Source: Gluconacetobacter takamatsuzukensis
GTDB taxonomy: Bacteria; Pseudomonadota; Alphaproteobacteria; Acetobacterales; Acetobacteraceae
Length of the DNA stretch: 64,000 nt
NCBI RefSeq assembly: GCF_014174275.1
Contig: NZ_JABEQK010000011.1
Span: 1-64,000, forward strand
Direction of reading: 5' to 3'
Positions 52,289 through 61,275 of the stretch are shown here, in pieces. The first letter of the stretch is position 1. Each line of letters begins with the position of its first letter. The position numbers and the translations under genes were made by a program. A model generated the notes under the pieces. That model saw only the letters and a list, made by a program, of their open reading frames with translations, had not been told where the DNA came from and ran no database searches.

Positions 52289-53260
52289 CTATTTTTGCCG
52301 TGTCATCGTCAGGCAGATCACCGCAATGCGCTCCGCGACAGCTAGCGGCCCGTCCTCCAATTCCTCACCGAAGACATCCGGATCAAGCTCGACCGCCTCC
52401 CAGACGAAATCTCCAAGCCCTACCAAAGATGCGACATCCCGCAAGAACGGATTATCTCCGCCGATGATAGCGGTCCCGGTGTAAAGCAGTAACGTCCCTC
52501 CCGGCGCCAAGCGTTCCATGGCGGTCCCGACAATCGCCAGCGACAACCCCTCCCCCAGCTTGCCGCCTCCGTTCCGGTAGAGCCGGCGTCGAGGATCGGG
52601 CAAATAGGGCGGATTGGAGACGATCAGGTCGAACGAGCCCGAAACCTCCGACAGAAGATCGCTCTGCGCCTGAATGATGTCGACGCCGGCCAGGGCCGCA
52701 TTGACGCGCGCCAGCCGCAGTGCGGCCGCATTGATGTCGACCATCACGATGTCGGCTGCCGGCTCATGCTGCGCGATCAGGATCGCCCCCAGGCCCGAGC
52801 CGCAGCCGATATCGACCGCCCGCACGGGCGACGGCGCATCGCGAAGATAGGCCGCAAGCATGGCAGCAAACCGGTAGCTGTCCGGCCCAAAGAACACGGC
52901 ATCCTCCGCCTCGGTCGGAAAAGCAGAGTGAAAGAACCCATGCGACCCTAGCGTCGAGAACCGGAAACGGCTGCGCCACGCCCCCTCATCGGCAACCAGT
53001 ATCCCCGCCGCCATCGCCTGTTCGAACAACGGCACAGGCAACAGATCCTGCCGAAACGGCCGGCTCCAGCCGAAGATATCGACCAGATTGCCGGCCCATT
53101 CATTGCCCGGCCGGCCATTCACCCGGCGCTGGGTTTCAGGCGTCGGGCAGACAAATCGGTAACCCCCTCGCAACAGCGTGAAGCCCACTTGCTGCATTGC
53201 CCGATCTGGATTCGAAGTGAAGGCGTTACATTGTTCCATGATGAGGTCCCAACGCAGCAT
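52289..53260 (-). CDS. Class I SAM-dependent methyltransferase, PrmC-like
   Basis: About 323 aa from ATG 53260. An N-terminal domain of about 120 residues precedes a Rossmann methyltransferase: VRAVDIGCGSGLGAILIAQ (motif I), IVMVDINAAALRLARVNA, and FDLIVSNPPYLPDP with the NPPY motif found in enzymes that methylate planar amide or amine nitrogens (PrmC, HemK, RlmG). Length and N terminus differ from release-factor methyltransferases, so a small-molecule target is possible. Start is uncertain: in-frame codons at 53353, 53311, 53260 and 53239 are all possible, and the region overlaps the divergent ATP-grasp gene. Confidence 0.75.
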   Translation of the reverse strand: MLRWDLIMEQCNAFTSNPDRAMQQVGFTLLRGGYRFVCPTPETQRRVNGRPGNEWAGNLVDIFGWSRPFRQDLLPVPLFEQAMAAGILVADEGAWRSRFRFSTLGSHGFFHSAFPTEAEDAVFFGPDSYRFAAMLAAYLRDAPSPVRAVDIGCGSGLGAILIAQHEPAADIVMVDINAAALRLARVNAALAGVDIIQAQSDLLSEVSGSFDLIVSNPPYLPDPRRRLYRNGGGKLGEGLSLAIVGTAMERLAPGGTLLLYTGTAIIGGDNPFLRDVASLVGLGDFVWEAVELDPDVFGEELEDGPLAVAERIAVICLTMTRQK

Positions 53261-54323
53261 GAGGGACACCTGTTCCCGTCTCCTCACCGGCCGCCCCGGC
53301 TTCGGCGCCATCGAGCGCCTGCCGAAACCGATATTATGCATCCCCCTCGTCATCCAGTGGCTCTGGCTGGGACTTCGTCATCGCAGCCAGACTCTGCCAT
53401 CGACCGTCAACCCGGCGATAGAGACCGGCGGACTGGCGGGGGAATCAAAATATGCCTGCCTGTCCCGCGTCGGCCCGGAGCATGCCCCCTGGATCGCCCG
53501 CACAGTTCTCATTCCCCCCGCCCGATTCCGCACGGCAGCCGCCATGGCGGACGACCCGACCTTTCCACTGATCGCCAAACCCGACATCGGATGGTGCGGC
53601 TACGGCGTCCGGCGTATCAATAACACTGATGAACTGGCCAATTACATCTCGGCTTTTCCATCCCATGCCGGCTTCCTGCTGCAGGAATTCATCCCCGGCC
53701 CCCATGAAGCCGGCTTGTTCTACATCCGCGGGCCTGCCGAGGCGCATGGCCGCCTCATCGGGCTCGCCGTGCGTCATCCGCCGCAGGTCGTCGGCGACGG
53801 AGTGCGCTCCATCGCCGAACTGATGCTCTCCGATCCCCGGCTCGCTCCCTTGATCAAGCATTATAAGGCGGCCCTTCCGCCCGGCCGCCTGAACCATATC
53901 CCGGCAATCGGTGAATGCATCCTCCTCGGCACCGTCGCCTCCCTGCGGGTCGGGGGGCGCTACGAAAACGCCATGCGGCTGAACACCCCCGACCTCGAAG
54001 CACGCGTCGATGCGATCGCCCGATCGATGAACGGCTTCCATTTCGGCCGCCTCGACGTACGTTTCAGCAGCGAAGACGCCCTGCGCCAGGGACAATTCCA
54101 GATTATCGAAATCAATGGCGCGGGATCGGAAGCCATCGAGTTCTGGGACCCGACGCTGAGCCTCGCGGCCGCCTATCGCGGCGTCTTCGCCAAGCAGAAG
54201 ATTCTTTTCGCACTGGCGGCCGAAATGCGGACTGCCGGCCAAATTCCGATCGGCCCGGCCGCCCTGTTCCGCGCGTGGAGGCGACAATTGCGGCTGATGC
54301 GATGCTATCCGCCGTCGAATTAA
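53238..54323 (+). CDS. ATP-grasp ligase (D-Ala-D-Ala ligase-like)
   Basis: About 361 aa. After a hydrophobic segment (KPILCIPLVIQWLWLGLR) that may dock on the membrane comes an ATP-grasp domain: FPLIAKPDIGWCGYGVRRI, GFLLQEFIPGPHEAGLFYIR, VVGDGVRSIAELM and HFGRLDVRFS...FQIIEINGAGSEA with the metal-binding acidic and Asn residues. These enzymes couple a carboxylate to an amine or thiol with ATP. It is divergent from, and overlaps by about 20 bases, the methyltransferase gene. ATG 53238, 53241 and 53259 are possible starts. Substrates unknown; not an obvious housekeeping D-alanine ligase. Confidence 0.75.
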   Translation: MMRSQRSMRDTCSRLLTGRPGFGAIERLPKPILCIPLVIQWLWLGLRHRSQTLPSTVNPAIETGGLAGESKYACLSRVGPEHAPWIARTVLIPPARFRTAAAMADDPTFPLIAKPDIGWCGYGVRRINNTDELANYISAFPSHAGFLLQEFIPGPHEAGLFYIRGPAEAHGRLIGLAVRHPPQVVGDGVRSIAELMLSDPRLAPLIKHYKAALPPGRLNHIPAIGECILLGTVASLRVGGRYENAMRLNTPDLEARVDAIARSMNGFHFGRLDVRFSSEDALRQGQFQIIEINGAGSEAIEFWDPTLSLAAAYRGVFAKQKILFALAAEMRTAGQIPIGPAALFRAWRRQLRLMRCYPPSN

Positions 54324-54401
54324 CGCCACCCGGCCTGAACGGCCGATGAACAATCCGAACGATGAAGCGTTATCAGGACAACCATTTCCGGAGTCCTCAC
54401 G

Positions 54402-54581
54402 ATGCTGACCCTTCTCGTGATCATCCTCATCATATTCGCCATCGGAGGCGGCGGCTACGGCATTCGCTCCGGCTGGTATGGCGGCCCGCGAGGCTCGGGA
54501 TTCAACGGGCTGGGCCTATTGCCGATCATCGTGATCATCATCGCCCTGTTCCTGCTCTTCCGCAGTCCGGCCGGACCATGA
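54402..54581 (+). CDS. 59-residue small membrane protein
   Basis: Begins MLTLLVIILIIFAIGGGGYG, has a Gly/Arg-rich middle (IRSGWYGGPRGSGFNGLG) and a second hydrophobic span (LLPIIVIIIALFLLFR). It thus looks like a two-span hairpin peptide of the type common in alphaproteobacteria, related in style to DUF3309-like proteins. The ribosome site GGAG is well placed in front of ATG 54402. It follows the ATP-grasp gene by 78 bases. Function unknown. Confidence 0.6.
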   Translation: MLTLLVIILIIFAIGGGGYGIRSGWYGGPRGSGFNGLGLLPIIVIIIALFLLFRSPAGP

Positions 54582-54939
54582 CCCGCCTCCCTGCTCCGTA
54601 CGCGGCCCCGTTCCAGCCAGGAACCACAAACACGAAAAGCGCGTGCGATGAGCGGGCTACCATATCGGTTTAGGGGATATGTCCGCGCGGACAACCATCA
54701 TGAACACCGCGCTCCACAACGCGCAGATCGACGTTCCAGTCTTGCCGGCCCAGCCCGCGTCCCCCTTTCCCGAGGACGTCCCCAAAAGCCTGCCCGTAAA
54801 TTCGGGCTGGCAACCGAAAGCGCCCCGTCAGGGCCGAGTCCGTCATGTGTTTCCGAGCATCGGAGCGGAGCGCCCTCAATGGCCGTGAGCACCAAACCGC
54901 GGAAACGCGCGCCGCATCGCCGGCAGGGGAACTTTCTCT
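54582..54939. other. Intergenic stretch of about 360 bases
   Basis: Several overlapping frames occur, none convincing. The best is on the plus strand at 54679-54888: 69 codons starting MSARTTIMNTALHNAQ behind a good ribosome site (TAGGGGAT), proline-rich with no recognised domain. I would not call it a gene without conservation evidence. The stretch ends at the left side of the decayed IS element. Confidence 0.35.
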
Positions 54940-55590
54940 CAGTGTCTGACTGAAAATGAGTTAAGTGATTTCAGGTAGTTATGATTCATGAATTTGCGAG
55001 AACCTGATGAGATCAAGAAGGCCTGAACTGAAATCACCCACGCGCAGTATTGCCGGGACGACCTGGAGTATACAAGCGACCTGCGCGACGCGGAGTGGGC
55101 GCTGATTGCGTCGCTGATGCCCGAGAGGAAACGACTAGAAAGTCACAGCCAATCGGTTAAAATCGCTGAAAATGGCGGCTATCGAGCATTCCGCCGACGC
55201 TCAGGATCGTGACGGCGCGTCGCTGCAAGCGTCCAGGATACGCTCATTGTTCCCCTGACTTCGCCATCTGATCGGTGACGGAGGATATGCTGGCAAGAAG
55301 TTGCCTGGTGCGCTGACTGAACTCGGCCGATCGACGATCAAGATCGTCAAGGGTAGCGATCGGGCCGAAGGCTTCGTCGTCCTCCCGAAACGCCGGATCG
55401 TGGAGCGCAGCCTTGCATCGCTTCGGACGCTGCCGCCGCCTCATCAAGGATGTCCAGGAAACAATCTTGTCATCATGCGGGTGATTGATGATCGCTCATA
55501 TCCGTAGAGTTCTGTGGAAAATCAATCAAATCGCTTTCTGATTCAAGCTCTCATATCGCCCTGGTTGCGCCTTTACCGGTCAGAACCATC
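54940..55590 (+). mobile_element. Decayed IS5-family insertion sequence (boundaries approximate)
   Basis: The left side near 54940-54960 reads GTGTCTGACTGAAAATGAG, like the ends of IS5-family elements, with a 10-bp inverted repeat (GTGATTTCAG at 54965-54974 and CTGAAATCAC at 55028-55037) inside. The right side near 55570-55590 has a poor counterpart (TTTACCGGTCAGAACC). Between them are pieces of one transposase in order but with a large deletion, a stop and a frameshift. The element is clearly inactive. It sits in a stretch that looks less GC-rich than the rest of the window. Confidence 0.55.
55039..55540 (+). pseudogene. IS5-family transposase remnant
   Basis: N-terminal piece (55039 to about 55135): HAQYCRDDLEYTSDLRDAEWALIASLMPERKR, matching the DUF4096-like start of IS5 transposases. 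C-terminal piece (from about 55190): DAQDRDGASLQ, LFP-stop-LRHLIGDGGYAGKK, LGRSTIKIVKGSDRAEGFVVLPKRRIVERSLAS, then in a shifted frame FGRCRRLIKDVQET and a tail ending near 55540. The second Asp (GDGGYAG) and the Glu (VERSLA) of the DDE triad remain; the segment with the first Asp is deleted. A TGG to TGA change at 55256-55258 and a later frameshift show it is dead. Confidence 0.75.
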
Positions 55591-55654
55591 TGACGTACGT
55601 CTTCTCGGCAGATCGGCGTCAGTCCCGTATGCCGCCTTCCATTCTTCGCCGGTG

Positions 55655-56488
55655 TCAGTGTGGCAAAGGCAATTCCTGCTCAGACAAGCCTTGAAGACGA
55701 ACATCGATTACAGACGTCTTGTCGACCTTGTCCAAAAGCTCCAGGAACGGCTTGATGATGTCGATCGGCATCGGAAAGATAATGGTCGAGTTCTGCTCCG
55801 CCCCGATTTCCGCCAGTGTCTGCAAGTAACGCAACTGCATGGCGGCCGGAATGCTCGACAGGATCGAAGCGGCATTGACCAGTGTTTGCGAAGCCTGAAG
55901 CTCGGCTTCCGCATGGATGATCTTGGCGCGCCGGTCACGTTCTGCCTCCGCCTGTTTGGCGATCGCCTTCACCATGTTGTCCGTCAGTTCAACGGTTCTG
56001 ATCTCGACATTGCTGACCTTGATACCCCAGTTTTCGGTTTGCGAATCCAGAATGCTCTGCACGTCGGTGCTCAGCTTCTTTCGTTCAGCCAGCATCTCAT
56101 CCAGCTCGTGCTGCCCGAGCACCGCACGCAGGGTCGTTTGAGCCAGCATCTGCGTCGCGGGCATGTAATTCTGGACCTGGATGATGGCGCGTTCGGGACT
56201 GACGACATTGAAATAGAGCACAGCATCAACTTTAATAGAAACATTGTCGCGCGAAATCACATCCTGGCTTGGTATCTCGATAACCTGGATGCGTAGGTCC
56301 ACACGCTCCATCCGCTGGACGAAAGGTACTAGCAACACCAACCCAGGCCCCTTGACCTTCGAGAACCGGCCAAGGGTAAAGACGACGGCACGCTCATATT
56401 GGCGCAAAATCCTCACGGCGGCCGTGACCAGAACAAAAGCCGCGATCAGGATGATCGGCGAGCTGATGTAGAGAGGTGAGAAATACAT
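55655..56488 (-). CDS. Slipin/stomatin-like SPFH (band 7) protein
   Basis: 277 aa. One N-terminal membrane segment (about 8-26) is followed by the SPFH domain: RQYERAVVFTLGRFSKVKGPGLVLLVPFVQRMERVDLRIQVIEIPSQDVISRDNVSIKVDAVLYF and TTLRAVLGQHELDEMLAERKKLS, then a charged coiled coil (KAIAKQAEAERDRRAKIIHAEAELQAS). Slipins form membrane-associated rings and organise microdomains, usually with an NfeD partner; no nfeD gene is seen here. Good ribosome site (GAAGGGTGG). Base composition looks lower in GC than neighbours, hinting at transfer together with the adjacent IS remnant. Confidence 0.9.
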   Translation of the reverse strand: MYFSPLYISSPIILIAAFVLVTAAVRILRQYERAVVFTLGRFSKVKGPGLVLLVPFVQRMERVDLRIQVIEIPSQDVISRDNVSIKVDAVLYFNVVSPERAIIQVQNYMPATQMLAQTTLRAVLGQHELDEMLAERKKLSTDVQSILDSQTENWGIKVSNVEIRTVELTDNMVKAIAKQAEAERDRRAKIIHAEAELQASQTLVNAASILSSIPAAMQLRYLQTLAEIGAEQNSTIIFPMPIDIIKPFLELLDKVDKTSVIDVRLQGLSEQELPLPH

Positions 56489-56858
56489 AGTACACCACCC
56501 TTCTCTGCGAAGGCGACAAAGCCCCCCTGTTGATTCGATCGACGCGGCTTATCACCTCGACATCAAGATGCCACGCAACACCGCAGACGGAACTGATGAC
56601 CGAATATAGGTCGCTTTCCCCCTAAGGACAGACTTGTACGTTACCCATGGAACGTGGCAGCAAAGCCCTGGTTTCGAGAGGCCACGCTGGTGCGTGTCGC
56701 CAGCCCCGAACGGAATTGCCTCGGGATCAGCCGAATCCGTTTCTCCCTGCCTAAAGGCCCGGTGAGCAATCCCGATGACAAGCTGGAAGCCGCAGAAGCA
56801 ATCGGCGGCGACGGTTACGCCCTGGCTGACTTAAGAGCGGATCAGCGCAAGGAGCAGA
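56489..56858. other. 370-base intergenic region
   Basis: No convincing gene. It should contain the slipin promoter on the minus strand. A plus-strand frame at 56654-56935 runs into the end of hutG and has no ribosome site. No strong hairpin was seen after hutG. Confidence 0.45.
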
Positions 56859-57659
56859 TCACGGGCGCCATGCCGACGCCTGACGCAGCAACGCGCCGAC
56901 GACATCGACCACAGCCCGTCTCTTCATCTCGCTGATTGGCCACGGCGCGCTCTGACGAGAGAGATAGATGCTCTGCGCCTTTTCCAGCTGGATCGCATGC
57001 AGACCGGTTTCCGGCTGGCCATAATGCCGGGTCGTATAGCCACCTTTGAAACGCCCGTTCAGGACATGCGTATAATCCGGCTGCCGTGTCACGCTCTCCA
57101 TGATCGGCATGATTAGGGAGGCCGCGCAGGACACGCCGTCATTCGTGCCGAAATTGAGGTCCGGCAGCATTCCCTCGAACAGACGGGGAATTTCGTCCCG
57201 GATCGAATGGCCGTCCCATAAAATCGCCCAGCCCCAGCGGGCTTTCAGTCGGGCCAATTCCTCCGTGACGGCATCGTGATAAGGTTGCCAGTAAAGGCTG
57301 CGCCGCAGGGAGATCTCGGACTCATCCGGCACTTCATCCGTACGATAAATGGGCTCGCCATCGAACGTGAACTTGGGCACAAGACCCGTCTTCGGGCGGC
57401 CGGGATAAAGCATCGCATCATCGGCGCCACGATTCAGGTCGATCACATAACGCGAATAATTGGCACGCAGCACGCCGATGCCCAGATCGGCGGCAGCAGC
57501 GTAAAGTCGTTCCATATACCAGTCGGTATCCGGCAGCGAGACTCCGATCTCCGTCATCCGCTCCGCCATGCCGGGCATAAGCGCCGTTCCGGCATGAGGA
57601 ATCGTCACCAGAACCGGCGCATCGCCGCGCGTGAAACTGAAAACCGGAATCTCGACCAT
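56859..57659 (-). CDS. hutG: N-formylglutamate deformylase
   Basis: 266 aa. Begins MVEIPVFSFTRGDAPVLVTIPHAGTALMPG, then DTDWYMERLY, YVIDLNRG and AILWDGHSIRDEIPRLFEG, the metal and substrate motifs of N-formylglutamate amidohydrolases. It releases formate and L-glutamate, the last step of the five-step histidine pathway. ATG 57659 follows GGAAAG; an upstream extension is unlikely. It follows hutF by 14 bases on the same strand, and together they make the deiminase route (no ammonia-plus-formamide route). Confidence 0.92.
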   Translation of the reverse strand: MVEIPVFSFTRGDAPVLVTIPHAGTALMPGMAERMTEIGVSLPDTDWYMERLYAAAADLGIGVLRANYSRYVIDLNRGADDAMLYPGRPKTGLVPKFTFDGEPIYRTDEVPDESEISLRRSLYWQPYHDAVTEELARLKARWGWAILWDGHSIRDEIPRLFEGMLPDLNFGTNDGVSCAASLIMPIMESVTRQPDYTHVLNGRFKGGYTTRHYGQPETGLHAIQLEKAQSIYLSRQSAPWPISEMKRRAVVDVVGALLRQASAWRP

Positions 57660-57673
57660 GTTTTCTTTCCTTC

Positions 57674-59053
57674 TCAGGAATGTAGATGTCTGATCGCGGA
57701 CAGAAACGCTGCGGCAATCCTGTTTTCGTGAATATGACGGCCATCGCGAACCACCCATTCACCACCGCAGAGAACATCGTTGGCCGGAAACGTCGCCCGT
57801 GCGAAAATCAGGCTGTCGAGGACGGTATCTCCCTGCAGATCCGGAAGAGACAACGCCTCCTCGTTTACAACACACAGATCGGCGCGCAGCCCTATCGCAA
57901 GCGCTCCCCCGCCATGTCCACAAGCCTGCGTGCCGCCTTTCAGGGATGCGTCATAAAGATAGCGCCCGACCGATCCCATCGCCTCTCCCGGCAGCGCGCG
58001 GCACCGTTTCTGAAGAGCCAGTCTTTGGCCATATTCCAGCAGACGCAATTCCTCATTCGCGCTCGGCAGGACATTGCTGTCAGTACCAATCCCGAACCGG
58101 CCACCGTAGTCGATGAAATCTTCCAGCGGGAACAATCCATCACCCAGATTGGCCTCCGTAACCGGACAAAGCCCGGCTACAGCACCAGAAGCGGCAAGGC
58201 GGCGCGTCTCTTCTGCATCGAGATGCGTCGCATGGACGAGGCACCAATGCTCATCGACAGGGATTTCGTCGAGCAGCCACGCGACGGGACGTCGACCGAG
58301 AAAATCCAGACAATCCGCAACTTCGCGCTGCTGTTCCGCAATATGAATATGAACGGGCGCACGCTCCGGCGTCAGGGCGAGCATTTCCAAAATGTCTTCA
58401 CGGTTCGCGGCACGCAAGGAATGCAGCCCGACGCCAACATCCACCAGCCCGTTGTCGCGATATGTCGCGGCAATGTCCGCCATCATTCCGGCGATGAAAT
58501 CCGGCGCACTCTCAAAACGCTTCTGCTCCGGTGCCAGCACGCGGCCGAACCCGGCATGGCGATAGAGCGTCGGCAGCATGGTGATGCCGATGCCCGCCTC
58601 CCCCGCCCCGTCGATCACACTCCGGGCCATTTCCGCCGGGCAATCGTAAGCCGTCCCATCCGGTGCACGATGAAGATAATGAAATTCCGCGACCTGCGTG
58701 ATGCCCGCCTTGAGCATCTCCATATAAAGCTGGGCCGCGATCGCACGCATGCCATCCGGTGCGATGCGCGCGGCCAAGGCATACATCTGCTCACGCCATG
58801 TCCAGAACGAGTCCGCCGGATCGCGACGCGTTTCCGTCAATCCGGCCATGGCGCGCTGAAAGGCATGGGAATGCAGGCTCGGCAGCGGCGGCAGCACGAT
58901 ATCGGCACGATGATCGCCCGGCTGAGGCTTGGCATCCGGCTGAACACGCGTGAAGACGCCGCTCGCACACTCAAGACGCACATTCTCGCGCCAACCTTCG
59001 GGTAGAAAGGCCTGGGTGGCGAAAACGGAACGGGAGAGGGTCGGTAAGGACAT
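57674..59053 (-). CDS. hutF: Formimidoylglutamate deiminase
   Basis: 459 aa amidohydrolase-fold enzyme. Metal motif PPLPSLHSHAFQRAMAGL, later HIHIAEQQREV, CLVHATHLD, and RFGIGTDSNVLPSANEELRLLEYGQRL, which distinguish HutF from guanine deaminase or TrzN-type relatives. It converts N-formimidoyl-glutamate to N-formylglutamate and ammonia. ATG 59053 was chosen because it gives the family N terminus; the frame extends upstream into the operator region. It is divergent from hutI. Confidence 0.92.
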   Translation of the reverse strand: MSLPTLSRSVFATQAFLPEGWRENVRLECASGVFTRVQPDAKPQPGDHRADIVLPPLPSLHSHAFQRAMAGLTETRRDPADSFWTWREQMYALAARIAPDGMRAIAAQLYMEMLKAGITQVAEFHYLHRAPDGTAYDCPAEMARSVIDGAGEAGIGITMLPTLYRHAGFGRVLAPEQKRFESAPDFIAGMMADIAATYRDNGLVDVGVGLHSLRAANREDILEMLALTPERAPVHIHIAEQQREVADCLDFLGRRPVAWLLDEIPVDEHWCLVHATHLDAEETRRLAASGAVAGLCPVTEANLGDGLFPLEDFIDYGGRFGIGTDSNVLPSANEELRLLEYGQRLALQKRCRALPGEAMGSVGRYLYDASLKGGTQACGHGGGALAIGLRADLCVVNEEALSLPDLQGDTVLDSLIFARATFPANDVLCGGEWVVRDGRHIHENRIAAAFLSAIRHLHS

Positions 59054-59116
59054 GGCGCCGCCTGTCGATGATTGACGCGGGGAATTGTCGTTGCACGACG
59101 ACATTACAAGAACTAG

Positions 59117-59130
59117 ACATGTATATATGT
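59117..59130. promoter_or_regulatory. HutC-like operator between hutF and hutI
   Basis: ACATGTATATATGT, an imperfect palindrome with ACAT/ATGT arms, lies in the 108-base gap between the divergent hutF and hutI. It resembles the TGTATATACA element in front of hutU and the known HutC site type. It would let one repressor control both directions. Confidence 0.6.
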
Positions 59131-59161
59131 TATAGGTCAAGAGCCCGGAACGGAGAGGCGC

Positions 59162-60406
59162 ATGTGGGACCGGCTATGGGTCAATGTTCATCTCGCAACC
59201 GATGCACGGGGCACAGGACAGCCCGGCGGCGATGATTTCGGCATAATCCTGAACGGCGCCATAGCCGCACATGGGGGCAGGATCGCATGGGTCGGCTCGC
59301 AGGCGGATCTGCCAGGCGCGCCGGAAGCCCTCGCCCGGGAGGTGACTTCCTGCGACGGGCGCTGGATGACGCCCGGACTGGTCGATCCCCATACCCACCT
59401 CGTTTTCGGTGGTGATCGCAGCGCGGAATTCGCCGAGCGCCTTCAGGGCGTCTCCTATCAGGATATCGCATGTCGGGGCGGCGGCATTCTCTCGACCGTA
59501 CGCGCGACACGCGCGGCCAGCGAGGAAGAGCTCCTTCACCTCACGCTGAAACGGGCGCGCCGCCTGGTGGCCAACGGCGTGACCACCGTCGAGATCAAAT
59601 CAGGCTATGGTCTGACGCTGGAGGATGAACTCAAGCAACTCCGCGTCGCCCGTGCCGTCAGCCGCCATGTGCCGCTGCGCGTCCATACCACGTTCCTTGG
59701 CGCCCACGCTCTCCCCCCGGAATTCACGGGGCGCCAAGGCGATTACGTCGCCCATCTCTGCGAGACGATGCTCCCCGCCGTCGCCGAAGCCGGACTTGCC
59801 GATAGCGTGGATGCCTTCTGCGAAACCATCGCCTTCCAGCCCGCTGAAGTGGAGCGCATCTTCGAAGCCGCACGCCGCTGGAACCTGCCCTTGCGCCTGC
59901 ATGCCGACCAGATGTCCGATCTCGGCGGTGGCCATCTTGCCGCCCGATGGGGGGCGCTCTCCGCCGATCATGTCGAATATGCAAGCGAGGCCAGCGTCCG
60001 TGCCATGGCGGAATCCGGCACCGTCGCCATGCTCCTGCCCGGCGCGTTCTATTTCGTGCGTGAGCATCAACAGCCACCCGTCGCACTGTTTCGTGAGCAT
60101 GGCGTCCCCATGGGGCTCGCGACGGACTGCAATCCCGGCACGTCGCCCATCCTGACACCGACAGCTGTCATGAACATGGCCTGCACGCTGTTCCGCCTGA
60201 CTCCAGGCGAGGCCCTGGCCGGCCACACCCATATCGCCGCCAAGGCCCTCGGGCTGGATGCTCTGACAGGCCGCCTACGCCCCGGAATGGCGGCCGACAT
60301 GGCGCTATGGGATATGTCGGGGCCGCATGAACTGTCCTACTGGATCGGAGGGTTAGTGCCGCAGACGCGGATTTTCGGTGGCATGCCGGACCGAAATCTT
60401 ACCTGA
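59162..60406 (+). CDS. hutI: Imidazolonepropionase
   Basis: 414 aa amidohydrolase. Motifs: [28 protein letters not shown] near the N terminus, [39 protein letters not shown] and [15 protein letters not shown]. It hydrolyses 4-imidazolone-5-propanoate to N-formimidoyl-glutamate, the third step of histidine breakdown. Strong ribosome site (GGAGAGG). First gene of the plus-strand hut group, 67 bases before hutC. Confidence 0.94.
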   Translation: MWDRLWVNVHLATDARGTGQPGGDDFGIILNGAIAAHGGRIAWVGSQADLPGAPEALAREVTSCDGRWMTPGLVDPHTHLVFGGDRSAEFAERLQGVSYQDIACRGGGILSTVRATRAASEEELLHLTLKRARRLVANGVTTVEIKSGYGLTLEDELKQLRVARAVSRHVPLRVHTTFLGAHALPPEFTGRQGDYVAHLCETMLPAVAEAGLADSVDAFCETIAFQPAEVERIFEAARRWNLPLRLHADQMSDLGGGHLAARWGALSADHVEYASEASVRAMAESGTVAMLLPGAFYFVREHQQPPVALFREHGVPMGLATDCNPGTSPILTPTAVMNMACTLFRLTPGEALAGHTHIAAKALGLDALTGRLRPGMAADMALWDMSGPHELSYWIGGLVPQTRIFGGMPDRNLT

Positions 60407-60473
60407 CATATGGATGCGCTCACATAGTTCATGCCAGTATAGGCAGCAGCCGTTTGGAATGAGGTGAAGCTGA

Positions 60474-61199
60474 ATGTCGAGTACATTGGGAAAAGACAAG
60501 CCTGCGGCTCGTTATGAACAGGTAAAACAATATATCACGGAGCGGATTGAAATGGGCGAATGGGAGGTCGGCCATCGCCTGCCTTCCGAAAGCGAGCTCG
60601 TCGAACTTCTGGGCGTGTCTCGCATGACGGTTCACCGCGCCCTGCGCGAACTGACGGCAGACGGACTTGTGACGCGCACCCAGGGCGTGGGCACGTTCGT
60701 CGCCGAACCCGCGCAACGCGTCGAACTTCTCGAACTGCGCGACATCGCTGACGACATCACCTCCAACGGCCATATCCACAACACGCGCATCGTGACGCTG
60801 GATTCGATTCGCGCCGACGGCGACCTCGCCATGGCTTTCGGACAGCGCCCCGGCGCGCGGCTTTTCCATTCGATCATCGTTCATTACGAGGACGACACGC
60901 CGCTTCAGGTCGAGGAGCGTTTTGTCTCTCCCCACTTCGCACCGGATTATCTCGATCAGGATTTTTCCCTGACGCATCCGCATCGCCATCTCTCGGCAAT
61001 CGCGCATCCCGAAGAAATCGAACATGTCGTCTTCGCCGTCACACCCAGCCTCGATATCTGCGCGCTGCTCGACCTCGACGAACCGGAAGCATGCCTGCAA
61101 CTCATGCGCCGCACATGGGTTGACGGACGCGTGGTGATGAAGGGCATCTTCACCTATTCCGGCAGCCGTTACAGCTTCGTAGGCCGCTACCGCCCCTGA
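60474..61199 (+). CDS. hutC: Histidine utilisation repressor, GntR/HutC family
   Basis: 241 aa. N-terminal GntR winged helix (KPAARYEQVKQYITERIEMGEWEVGHRLPSESELVELLGVSRMTVHRALRELTADGLVTRTQGVGTFVA) and a C-terminal UTRA ligand domain (LFHSIIVHYEDDTPLQVEERFVSPHFAPDYL). HutC proteins repress hut genes and are released by urocanate. Its own operators are probably the palindromes at 59117 and 61276. Ribosome site GAGGTG. Confidence 0.92.
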   Translation: MSSTLGKDKPAARYEQVKQYITERIEMGEWEVGHRLPSESELVELLGVSRMTVHRALRELTADGLVTRTQGVGTFVAEPAQRVELLELRDIADDITSNGHIHNTRIVTLDSIRADGDLAMAFGQRPGARLFHSIIVHYEDDTPLQVEERFVSPHFAPDYLDQDFSLTHPHRHLSAIAHPEEIEHVVFAVTPSLDICALLDLDEPEACLQLMRRTWVDGRVVMKGIFTYSGSRYSFVGRYRP

Positions 61200-61275
61200 A
61201 ATTCATACGATCACTCGATACGCTCCCCCGACGATTTGTCGTTGACAATGGGTCCTGTCGTGCGGCACTCATTAA

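Noticed and set aside
54679-54888. 69-codon plus-strand frame with a fair ribosome site
   Set aside because: Proline-rich with no domain and several competing frames; kept only as a remark in the intergenic entry.
55244-55447. 67-codon minus-strand frame
   Set aside because: It lies antisense to the recognisable C-terminal part of the IS5 transposase remnant, so it is a shadow.
56654-56935. 93-codon plus-strand frame
   Set aside because: It has no ribosome site and overlaps the end of hutG on the opposite strand.
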